From: DASZIT01 sp963819695
Lineage (GTDB): Bacteria > Actinomycetota > Acidimicrobiia > Acidimicrobiales > RAAP-2
DNA length: 64,000 nt
Reading direction: 5' to 3'
Assembly: GCA_963819695.1 (NCBI GenBank)
Contig: CAWFXD010000003.1
Location: forward strand, 186,001-250,000
Positions 18,461 to 27,830 of this stretch are shown piece after piece. The notes beneath the pieces were generated by a model, which was not told where the DNA came from, did not search any database, and saw only the letters and a program-made list of their open reading frames with translations. Made by a program: the position numbers and the translations under genes. The number at the start of each line of letters is the position of its first letter. The stretch's first letter is position 1.

Positions 18461-19823
18461 GTGCCAATGGCCAACATCGAGGCCGATGTGTGCGTGGTGG
18501 GGGCTGGATATGCCGGCCTGACCGTCGCCAGGGAGCTCAGCCAGGCGGGGAAAACGGTGGCCGTGCTCGAGGCCCGGGACCGGGTCGGCGGCCGGATCTG
18601 GACCCAGGGACTCAGTGACGGCTCCTCCATCGACCGGGGCGGCGCTTGGCTGGCTCCCCAGCACGACGCCATCTTCGGTCTGGCCCGGGATCTCGGTGTC
18701 TCGACCTACAAGACCTACGTGAAGGGTTCCCATCTCCTGGTCGGTGACGGGCGCACCCGCCGCTATACCGGCCTGATCCCGAAGATCAGCCCGCTGGCGG
18801 TGGCTACCATCGCCTTGGCCCAGCTGCGACTGGATCGGCTGTCCAAACAGGTCCCGGTGGATGCGCCGTGGACGGCGAAGCGGGCCGAGGAGTGGGACGG
18901 CCGTTCGATCGCCTGGTGGCTGGAGCGCACCCGCATTCGTACCCCCATCGGTCGCGACCTGTTCGAAATGGCGGTGCGCGGCCTGTTCGCCGCCGACCTG
19001 AACGAGGTGTCGTTCCTCCACCTGTTGCAGTTGGTGCGGGCCCACGGGAGCATCAACACCCTGTTCTCGATCGAAGGTGGCAGCCAGGAGAACATGGTCG
19101 ACGGTGGTGCCGGTTCGATCGCCCAGCGGATCGCCGAGAGTTTGGGGGACGCGGTGCATCTCGGCGCGCCGGTGCGATCGATCGCCCAGCAGCTCGACCG
19201 GATAGTGGTCGACGCCGACGGGCTCGACCGTGACGGCCCGCGCAGTGGCGGTGGCCACCCCTCCGGCGCTGGCCCTCGACATCGCCTTCGATCCGGTCCT
19301 GTCCGACGATCGCCTGTCGCTGTACAAGAGCGCGGTGGGCGGGACCGAGACCAAGACGATGGTGGTCTACGACGCGCCGTTCTGGCGGGATGACGGATTC
19401 AGCGGTCAGAGTGCGGAGCCGGGGTCGGCGGCCGAGGTGACCCTGGACGCCTCGCCGATGTCGGGCACCCCCGGCGTCATCGCCTCGTTCACCTTCGGGT
19501 CGGTGGCCCAACGGGTCGACGCGCTCCCGGCCGGCGAGCGACGGCGAGCGGTGCTCGACGCGCTGGCCGCCCGCTTCGGCCCCAAGGCCGCCACCCCCGT
19601 GGAGTTCATCGAGACGGCGTGGTGGACCGAGGAGTGGTCCCGGGGCTGCTCGATGGCCCACCTTCCCCCGGGGATCCTCACCCGATACGGGCGGCTGCTG
19701 CGGGAACCGGTGGGGCGGGTGCACTGGGCCGGCACCGAGACCTCCACCGTTTCCCATGGGGCCATCGACGGTGCGGTGCGGTCGGGCCAGCGGGCGGCCG
19801 CGGAGATCCTCGAAGCCGGCTGA
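18461..19823 (+). CDS. Flavin monoamine oxidase family protein, split by one extra G at 19220-19222
   Basis: FAD-dependent amine oxidase fold. The dinucleotide motif VVGAGYAGL and the GG motif RVGGRIWTQ lie at the N-terminus; the closing FAD motif VHWAGTETSTVSHGAIDGAV is at the C-terminus but in another frame. Deleting one G from the GGG at 19220-19222 restores DADGSTVTARAVAVATPP, exactly as family homology expects. About 453 residues in total. GTG 18461 or ATG 18467 starts it after a strong SD (GAGAGGGGG). Amine substrate unknown. Confidence 0.8.
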
Positions 19824-19832
19824 GCGTCCGGC

Positions 19833-22172
19833 CTACGGGATCAACGAGGTGGAGAACCCGCCGCCCACAAACGGCAGGCAAAGTGGGGGCGAAGCCGAGT
19901 AGCTGACCTGGTCGAGCGAGGTGGGCGTGTTGGTCCCAGCTGCGGTGGTGACCGACAGGTGCACGGTGGCCGATCCCGGCGGCGAAGTGACCAGCAGGTA
20001 GTTGCCCGACAGCACCTTCACCGAGGTGGCCGCCTTGGTCCCGAACTTGACCGAGGTGGTGGGGTCGAAGCCGCTGCCACTGACCAGGATCTGCCCGCCG
20101 GTGAGCGGCAGGGTGGTCGGCCCCACCAGGTCGACGCTCGGCGGCTGGCGGGCCAGCAGCGACCGCTCGGCGGGCTCGATCCCGGCGGCGGCCAACAGCG
20201 CGTCGGGCGCCTGGCTGGGCGGGAGGTCGGTACAGATCAGATGGGTTCCAGAGGTGACCACATCGGCGACCGGGAAGCACGGATACAGCGGGCCGAGCTG
20301 GCTGAAGTAATTCCCGGAGATCCGGATGTGCCCGACGGTGTGGCAGCCGCCGGTGGAGAAGGAGTCGACCGGCTGGTCGTAGACGACGTTGTCGGCGACG
20401 GAGATGAACTGGCTGCCGGTATCGGTGTAGAGGCTGAAGTCGGTGTTGGTGCCGTTGTAGGCCACGTTGCCGGACATCACCAACTCATCGGCGAACCCCT
20501 GGGCCTGGCCTCCGTTGGTGTAGATGGCGCCACCATCGCCCAGGGTCTGCATGTAGTTGAACATCAGGTTGTCGGTGACCTGGTTGCCGGTGTTCACGTT
20601 CGGATCGCTGTCGGGGCTGAGCAGGTTGCTGTGCCAACCGCCCCAGCCGATGGAGATGGCGGTGTAGGGCACGTCGTCGATCTGGTTGTGGGAGATGGTG
20701 GTGTGTTGCGAGTAACCGACCCAGATCCCGATGCCCCCGAGGTACTGGATGGCGACATGGTGGATGAGGTTGTCGGTGATGACGTTGCCGGAGTCGATCT
20801 CGCGGTTGTCGGCTCCGATCGCCGACGGCCGCGGGTCGTTGGTGCTGCCGAGTTGGATACCGGAGGCGGCGATGTCGGTGAACTCGTTCCCGGTGACGAC
20901 GTCCCCCTGGCTTCCGTACATCACATCGAGACCCGCGCCGCCGAGGTGGGCAAAGGTGTCGCCCGCCATGGTCACGCGGTGGGTGGCGGAGAGCACGACG
21001 TTGGCCGGAGTCCGGGTCCACGACGCATACGGGCAGCTTCCTGCCGGGGTCGAGTACGTACACGTCCCCTGGGTGTTCACGGCGTTGGGCCCGGTAAGGG
21101 TCCAGTCGGCCTGCATCTCGGCGAAGCCGTTGGCGGAGTCGGGGGCGGTCCAGGTGCCGTAGGAGAACTGCAGCCCGGAGAAGGTGAGGTCGTGGACCGG
21201 AGCGGCCAGGGTGCCGGCCACGTCGACCAGGGTCGGCTGGACCGGGACCACCACCGAGGCAGTGGCCAGGTTCTGGCCGGCGGTGGCCATGTAGAAGATC
21301 TGGTGGGAGGTGGTGTCGATCGACCAGTGCCCGGGGGTGAGCAGCTCGGCGGCGTTCTGGAAGAACGACGGTTGGGCCAGCGGGGAGAGGCCCTCCGAAC
21401 CCGCCCTGGGGCCCGTAGACCCAGGCGACCTGCTGGCTGCCGAGCTCGGGGAGGTGGAGGTTGGCCCAGCAGGGTTGGGCCACGGTGATCGCGGTCGAGG
21501 TGATGGAGGTCAGGGGGCAGGAGGGTTGGGTCCAGGCGCCGTTGCCGCCGGCGAAGACCACCGAGATCGACGACGGGTCCTTCCAGGACGCCATCGAGGT
21601 GGCGGTGGTGATGAACCCGGTCGGGGTCTGGACGAACAATCCGGCCGGCAGTCCCTGGGACTGGGGGACGCTCTGGCCGTTGATGTAGAGCTGGCGGGTG
21701 TCGAAGCCGGCCGGCACCGAGGCCGTCCACGTGGTGGTCGAGCCCGACACCAGGTGCCAGCCGGTCAGGGGCCGGCCGCCGCTGAGGATCGGATGGGCCC
21801 CGGGGCCGCGGCGTAGATGACGGTGTGCCCGTTGGTGCCGGAGTCCCGGGGCCCGAAGGCGAGGGTGTGCTGGGAGACGTCGTAGGTGCCGTCCTCCAGG
21901 GTCACCACGATGTTGCTGTGCATGTCGGAGTCGAGGGCGCGGGCTCGCTGTTGGGCGGTGGTCAGCGAGCAGGGCGCGGCCGGGGTGCAGGCGGTGCCCT
22001 GGCCGGTGGGCGAGGCGATCAGGGTGATGGGTTGCGGTGGTCCGGTTGCCGGGATGTCGGCCGCCGCGACGGCGGGCGCGGCCAACAGGGCGACGGCGGT
22101 GACGAGGGTGGCGGTCAACCTCACCGGGAGCCGAGTGCGTCGGCGCCGGGTCCCCCCTCTGGTACCACTCAA
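19833..22172 (-). CDS. Secreted right-handed beta-helix protein with C-terminal IPT/TIG domain, two frameshifts
   Basis: An exported protein of about 780 residues. It has a basic then hydrophobic signal peptide (TATLVTAVALLAAPAVAAAD), a pectate-lyase-like start (SLTTAQQRARAL) and many N-x-(I/F)-rich coils such as VVTGNEFTDIAASGIQLG and TISHNQIDDV, typical of parallel beta-helices. The end (PPSVDLVGPTTLPLTGGQIL onward) resembles an IPT/TIG immunoglobulin-like domain. Frames change near 21799 (a G run lacks a base) and near 21412. The start is uncertain: TTG 22172 or GTG 22124. Probably a cell-surface carbohydrate-active or adhesive protein; it lies just downstream of the TetR gene. Confidence 0.65.
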
Positions 22173-22182
22173 TGGGTGCGTC

Positions 22183-22887
22183 CTATCTGGTTGTCGAAGG
22201 TGACCCGGCACGGGCCCGCTCGGCGGCACTGGCCATCAGCGACACCATCAGCGCGGCGGCATCGTCGATGAGGTCGTCGACCGAGCCGTCGAGCTTGTTG
22301 TCGAGCCAGGCGATCACCAGTTCGCTGAGCCCGCCCATGAACAGGTGGGCGGCGACCATGGTGGTCCGGTCGGGCTGGGCGGGCCCGCCCCACTGCCGGC
22401 GGGTGTAGCCGTCGATGACCTGGGCGGTGGCGTGCAGGGTGTCGAGGCGGTGTCGCCCCATCCGTTCCTCGCCCAGTGCTTCCACGAACAGGATCCGGGC
22501 CCGCCGGGGGTCGTCGGTGACGAAGCGGATCAACGAGCCGACGATGGCCGTGGCCTGTGCGATCGGCGTCTCGTCGGCTTCGGCCAGGGCGGCGGTGGTC
22601 AGCGTGGTGACCTGTCCCATCAGCTCGTCGAACACCGCCAACAGCAGTGACTCGAGCCCGTCGAAGCTCTCGTAGAAGTAACGCGGGTTGAGCCGGCTGG
22701 CTTCACAGACCCGGCGGACGGTGGTGCCCCGCCACCCGTCGGTGCCCAGGAGCTCGAAGGCGGTGGCCAACAGGATGGAGCGGCGCTCGGCCCGGCGGTC
22801 GTCCGGGGCCACGCCCCGCCAGGAGCGCGGGGCCGGTTCGGTGGCGGCTTCGGTGTTGGCCGGGGCGGAAGCGGCGGACGGGGTCAT
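22183..22887 (-). CDS. TetR-family transcriptional regulator
   Basis: 234 residues with an N-terminal helix-turn-helix: ILLATAFELLGTDGWRGTTV, then RVCEASRLNPRYFYESFDG, the typical TetR recognition helix and FYxxF segment, followed by an all-helical ligand domain. ATG 22887 has a good SD (GAGGAA); the longer frame to 22950 would cross the promoter. It is divergent from the FAD oxidoreductase gene, and two matching palindromes lie between the two promoters, so it very probably represses both itself and its neighbour. Confidence 0.8.
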   Translation of the reverse strand: MTPSAASAPANTEAATEPAPRSWRGVAPDDRRAERRSILLATAFELLGTDGWRGTTVRRVCEASRLNPRYFYESFDGLESLLLAVFDELMGQVTTLTTAALAEADETPIAQATAIVGSLIRFVTDDPRRARILFVEALGEERMGRHRLDTLHATAQVIDGYTRRQWGGPAQPDRTTMVAAHLFMGGLSELVIAWLDNKLDGSVDDLIDDAAALMVSLMASAAERARAGSPSTTR

Positions 22888-22898
22888 CGATTCCTCAT

Positions 22899-22947
22899 TT
22901 GGCAACGGGCGTTGACATACTCTACAGTTGGCAACGCCCGTTATCAA
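22899..22947. promoter_or_regulatory. Overlapping divergent promoters with two TetR-type operators
   Basis: Rightward promoter: TTGGCA (22899-22904), 18-bp spacer, TACAGT (22923-22928). Leftward promoter: TTGATA (22947-22942), 17-bp spacer, TAGAGT (22924-22919). TTGGCAACG-ss-CGTT occurs twice, at 22899 and 22928 (29 bp apart), with GG and CC as the middle bases; each holds the palindrome AACG(GG/CC)CGTT. One copy covers the rightward -35 and spacer, the other the leftward -35 and spacer. Confidence 0.65.
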
Positions 22948-22969
22948 CAAGAGTGGATCGGAGCCGCGG

Positions 22970-24414
22970 GTGACGGATTCGACGGTCGAAAGCGCAGCTG
23001 ACGAGGCACGCTGGCGACGTGGTGGTGATCGGCGGGAGCGTGGCCGGGATGGCCACCGCCCTGGCCCTGGGTCGGACCGGCCACCGGGTGACGGTGATCG
23101 AGCGAGACCCGCTACCCCTGGTCGCCGACCCCGAGGCCGCCTTTGCCACCGAACGCCGGGGGACGCCGCAGTCCCATCAGACCCACGGGTTTCTGGCCCG
23201 GATGACCAAGGTGCTGCGCGAGCGCTTCCCGGATGTGTACGAGTCGGTGCTCGCGTCCGGCATCGAGACCATCTCCCCGTTCGACTCGTGGGAGGAGTCG
23301 GATCCGAGCGACGACGAGTTGACCATCATGATCGTCCGCCGCACCACCTTCGAGTTGGTTCTGCGCCGGGCGGTGCTGGCCGAGCCCGGGGTCACGCTGC
23401 GTTCGGGAGTCGGGGTCGAAGGGCTGCTGTCGACGGAGGGAGCCGACGGGGTCGTACAGGTGGTCGGGGGTGACGCTCGACGACGGCTCGGTGGTCCACG
23501 GCTCGGTGGTCGCCTGCACCGGCCGGCGCGGCGACGTCCCGAAGTGGCTGGCGCCGTTGGGGGTCGAGGTCCCCGAACAGGTCGCCGATACCGAACTGAT
23601 CTACCTCACCCGCTGGTACCGCCGACAGGCGTCCGACACCGAGCTCAACCCGCGGCTGGGCGGCGACCTCGGGTTCGTCAAGTACCTGGCCATCCCCGGC
23701 GACGGGGACACCTTGTCGCTGACCCTGGCCATCGGGGCCAAGGATCCCGAACTGCGCCGGGCGCTGCTGCAACCCGGCCAGTTCGACCGGGCCTGCCGGC
23801 TGCTGCCCGGGCCCCGTGACTTCTTCGAGCCGGAGGGCGCGTTGACCGGGCTCGGCGAGGTCCGGCCGATGGGCGGGTTCGTCAACCGGATCCGCAGCTT
23901 CATCGGGCCTGACGGCAAGCCCACCGTCCTCGGCTTCCACGCGGTGGGTGACGCCCACACCTGTACCAACCCGTTCTACGGCCGGGGATGTTCGCTGGCC
24001 CTGGTCCAGGCCGCGTTGCTGGCCGACGCCTTCGCCGCCCATCCCGACGATGCCACCGCCCGGGCGCTTGCCTACGAGGCGGGCTCGGCCCGGGAGGTCG
24101 AGCCCTGGTACCACGCCTCGGTGTTCTCCGACGCCCAGCGCATGAACCCCGACCCGGCCTCGGATGCCGACCAGTTCAACCGGCGGCTGGGGGCCCTGGT
24201 CCTCGAGGTGATGTTCGGGGCGGTCCCCGATCCGGTGGTGGCCCGGGGGCTGATGCGGCTGATCAACATGTTGGTCCTGCCCGACCAGCTGTTCGCCGAC
24301 ACCGACTTCATCGCCCGGGCCTTCGCGCTGCTCAACGACCCGAATGGCTTTGCCTCATCGGCCGCGCCCATCGGGGTGAAGCGGGACACCTTGTTGAGCG
24401 CGCTGGCCGCCTGA
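22970..24414 (+). CDS. FAD-dependent oxidoreductase, two frameshifts
   Basis: A two-Rossmann flavoprotein of the halogenase/monooxygenase type: DVVVIGGSVAGMATALAL (GxGxxG variant) and RVTVIERDPLP at the N-terminus, then VLGFHAVGDAHTCTNPFYGRG with the FAD-binding GD motif. GTG 22970 follows an SD at 22960. The frame shifts near 23010 (removing one base gives DVVVIGG directly after the leader) and at the G5 run 23465-23469, where dropping one G joins VQVVG to VTLDDGSV. About 480 residues. It is divergent from TetR, shares its operators and precedes the deacylase gene, so both are probably TetR-controlled. Confidence 0.75.
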
Positions 24415-24472
24415 GCCGGGCAAAGAACGAAGCACACGAGTTAAAACGAACTCAGAACAAAAGGAGCCCGCA

Positions 24473-26201
24473 ATGCACGATCTGGTCATCCGGGGAGGCA
24501 CCATCGCCGACGGCACCGGTGCCCCCACCTTCACCGGCGACGTCGCCATCGACGGCAATCGGGTCACCGCGGTGGGCGCGGTGGACGAGAAGGGCCGCCG
24601 GGAGATCGACGCCGACGGCCTGCTGGTCACCCCCGGCTGGGTGGACATCCACACCCACTACGACGGCCAGGTGACCTGGGACCCCGAGGTGTCACCGTCG
24701 GGGTGGCACGGGGTCACCACCGTGGTCACCGGCAACTGCGGGGTCGGGTTCGCCCCGGCCCGGGCCGCCGACCGCGAGTGGCTCATCCAGTTGATGGAAG
24801 GGGTGGAGGACATCCCGGGCAGCGCGCTGGCCGAGGGGATGAGCTGGAACTGGGAGTCGTTCCCCGAGTACCTCGACGAGGTGGAGCGCACCGACCGGGT
24901 CCTCGACGTGGCCGCCATGGTCCCCCACGGCGCCCTGCGGGCCTTCGTGCTCGGCGAGGGCCGGGGCAACGACGAGGCCACCCCCGAGGAGATCGCGGAG
25001 ATGGCCGCCCTGGTCAGAGAGGCGGTGCACGCCGGGGCCATCGGCGCCTCCACCACCCGGACCATCCTCCACCGGGCCAAGGACGGGGAGCTGGCTGCCG
25101 GCACCTACGCCCCGGCCGACGAGCTGATCGCCATCGGCGAGGCGCTGGGCAAGGCCGGGCACCGGGTCTTCTCCCTGGCCAGCGACATGATGGACCTCGA
25201 CGGCGAGTTCGCCTGGATGTCGGAGATCTCCCGGCGGGCCGGGGTGCCGGTCACCTACCAGGTCCTCCAGCCCGACTTCGCCCCCGACCTCTGGCGCGAG
25301 TGGGTGGACCGGGGGGTGGCCGCCAACCGCCAGGGCGCCTGGCTGGTCCCCCAGGTGGCGGGCAAGCCCACCTCGCTGATGGTCGGGTTCGAGTCGAAGA
25401 CCCACCCGTTCTCCCACCACCGGGCCTACGCGGAGATCGCCTCGCTGCCGCTGGCCGAGCGGGTGGCCCGGCTCCGGACCCCGGAGGTGCGGGCGGCGAT
25501 CCTGGCCGAGGACCCGACCCCGGGCGGGTTCGTGGCCCTGTTGCTGGCCAGCCTGCACAAGCTGTTCCCGCTGGGCGACCCGCCCGACTACGAGCCGGCC
25601 CCGGAGTCGGCGGTGGCGGCGGTGGCGGCCCGGGAGGGCCGGCCCCCGATGGAGGTGCTCTACGACCTGATGCTGGCCCGCGGACGGCCACGAGCTCCTC
25701 TACCTGCCCATCCTCGACTACGCCGCCGGCAACCTCGACGCGGTCCGGGAGATGCTCATCCACCCGGCCACCGTGCTCGGACTGGGCGACGGCGGCGCCC
25801 ACTGCGGGGTGCTGTGCGATGCCAGCCTGCCCACCTTCATGCTCTCCCACTGGGCCCGGGACCGCCATCGGGGGGAGAAGCTCCCGATCGAGCAGGTGGT
25901 CCACCTCCAGACCCGCCGGACCGCCCAGCTCTACGGGTTCGGCGACCGCGGGGTGCTGGCCCCCGGCTACCTGGCCGACGTCAACGTGATCGACCACCAG
26001 AACCTGTCCCTCGAGGCCCCCGAGCTGGTCTACGACCTCCCCGCCGCCGGCCAGCGCATGATCCAGCGGGCCCATGGGTATATCGCCACGGTGAAGTCGG
26101 GAACGGTGGTCCGGGACCACGACGCCGCCACCGGGGCCCGTCCCGGGCGGCTGTTGCGGGGCCCGCAGCCGGCCCCGAACCGGGCATCCGGCCAGGCATA
26201 G
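24473..26201 (+). CDS. N-acyl-D-amino-acid deacylase family amidohydrolase, split by an extra G near 25682
   Basis: Metal-dependent amidohydrolase of the D-aminoacylase/dihydroorotase-like group, expected to cleave N-acyl or amide bonds. It shows MHDLVIRGGTIADGTG, the metal motif GWVDIHTHYDGQ, the family segment GVTTVVTGNCGVGFAP, and after the frame change GDGGAHCG and KSGTVVRD. Deleting one G around 25682 joins LAR to DGHELLYLPILDYAAGN. About 575 residues, normal. A strong SD (AGGAG) precedes ATG 24473. It probably forms a transcript with the FAD oxidoreductase. Confidence 0.8.
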
Positions 26202-26321
26202 AACGAGTTCCAGACCGGAGTAAATCCAGGCAATTTCAAAAGTTACCGCCAGGTACGGCGTTCTCCCCCTAGCTACAGTGAGGGGAAATCGTTGTCAGGG
26301 GGAAGGGGGAGAGTCTCGGTG

Positions 26322-27830
26322 ATGCGCTCATCGCGCCTCGGAGAACCGCAGGTCAGGGGGAAATTGCGGGGTTCGGGACTCCGGCATTACCTACGCACCG
26401 CGGTCGCCCTGGTGCTGTTCTGCGCCACCACCCTGACCCTCATCGCCACCTCTCCCGGGGGGGCCTCGGCCGACACCGCCGCCTTCTACCCCGGCACCGC
26501 CACCGCCACCGCCTCCGCCCTCGCCCTGGTGCCCTCCACCGGCGGCCTCGGCTACACCATCACCCTGTCCAACGCCAACGCCGAGTACGAGCAGGCCCTG
26601 GCCAAGGCCACCTCCCAGACCCTCAACCTCGGCGTCATCGGGACCGTCATCACCACCGCCAGCTGCAACAAGCCGCCGGCGGTGGCCGCCTCCAACCTGC
26701 CTCAGCCGGTGGCCCTCGAGAACAACGCCAAACCCCCGAGCCAGACCCTCACCGTGGCCGGCACCTTCAACGGCACCGGTGCCGGTGCCGGGATCGAGCA
26801 AGCGTCGGTGACCCAGATCCCGTCGGCCTCGGCCACCACCCGGGGCGGCGACTTCAACGTGGCCGGTGCCATCGACCTGTCCGGCCTCGACACCACCGCG
26901 GTGGCCCAGGTGGTCGGGGGCAATACCCGCGACGTCAGCTCCACCGCCGACGTCGGCCAGATCTCGTTGCTGGGCGGGCTGGTGGTACTCAAGGGTCTCC
27001 ACTGGGAGGCCGGGCAGCAGTCGGGAGGCGCCTCGAGCTCGGCGGCGTCGTTCTCCATGGGGTCGGTGGTGCTGGCCGGGGTGTCGATGCCCACCCCCAG
27101 CTCGTCGCAGCTGGCCATGGTGATCGGCATCGTCAACACCGCGCTGGCCCCGACCGGCTTCCACATCAACCTGCCGGTGGTCACCCTCCTCGCCAACGCC
27201 CATGACGGCAACGGCGCCACCTCCAAAGTCTCCCCGCTGACCATCGGGATCGACAGCTCGGCGCTGGGCGCCGCGGTGATCGGGAGCCAGCTGACCGCCG
27301 CCCAGCCGTTGAAGACCGCCATCGACGCCGCCCTCATCGCCGCCAACTGCCAGCTGTCCAACGACGGGCTGCCCCTCGTCGACATCGCCCTCGGGGTCCC
27401 GGCCGGCGGCGGCGGTCTCGACCTCAACCTCGGCGGGGCCACCGTCAACATCAACGACGACCCGCCACACAACGCCTTCGGGAGCTTCGGGCTGGTGGGC
27501 AACTCCAGCCCGTCGGACACCGGTGGCTCGAGCCCGGTGTTCACCCCCGGCGACGCCGGCACCCCGTTCATCCCCGGCACCTCGGGGACGCCGGGCACCT
27601 CGGGCTCGTCGGCCCCGGCCTCCTCGGGCCCGTCCGGCGCCCAGTCGCTCGGGCCCACCACCAAGACCGCCGCCTGCGCCAGCCTGAGTGAGGCCGGCGG
27701 CTCGTGCAGCGGCGGCGGGGCGGCGGTCTGGATCGGCCTCGGGGCCCTCGCCCTCCTGCTGGCCGCCTTCGCCTGGGATTTCGTCCGACAACGCCGACGA
27801 CGCCTGATGAGTATCGGAGAGAATCTATGA
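26322..27830 (+). CDS. Secreted, membrane-anchored surface protein, unknown
   Basis: 502 residues. A basic N-terminus and hydrophobic signal peptide (YLRTAVALVLFCATTLTLIA) end near the ASADTAAFYPG cleavage region. The body is rich in A, T, G, V and S and looks beta-stranded, with two separated cysteines (SCNKP, NCQLS). A flexible G/S/P/T linker (about residues 390-450) leads to a C-terminal membrane helix (AVWIGLGALALLLAAFAW) and a basic anchor VRQRRRR. No LPXTG is seen. No family is recognised. It starts the Liv-type operon and overlaps the binding-protein gene by ATGA, so it probably serves the importer, for instance as a receptor or spacer at the cell wall. Confidence 0.65.
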   Translation: MRSSRLGEPQVRGKLRGSGLRHYLRTAVALVLFCATTLTLIATSPGGASADTAAFYPGTATATASALALVPSTGGLGYTITLSNANAEYEQALAKATSQTLNLGVIGTVITTASCNKPPAVAASNLPQPVALENNAKPPSQTLTVAGTFNGTGAGAGIEQASVTQIPSASATTRGGDFNVAGAIDLSGLDTTAVAQVVGGNTRDVSSTADVGQISLLGGLVVLKGLHWEAGQQSGGASSSAASFSMGSVVLAGVSMPTPSSSQLAMVIGIVNTALAPTGFHINLPVVTLLANAHDGNGATSKVSPLTIGIDSSALGAAVIGSQLTAAQPLKTAIDAALIAANCQLSNDGLPLVDIALGVPAGGGGLDLNLGGATVNINDDPPHNAFGSFGLVGNSSPSDTGGSSPVFTPGDAGTPFIPGTSGTPGTSGSSAPASSGPSGAQSLGPTTKTAACASLSEAGGSCSGGGAAVWIGLGALALLLAAFAWDFVRQRRRRLMSIGENL

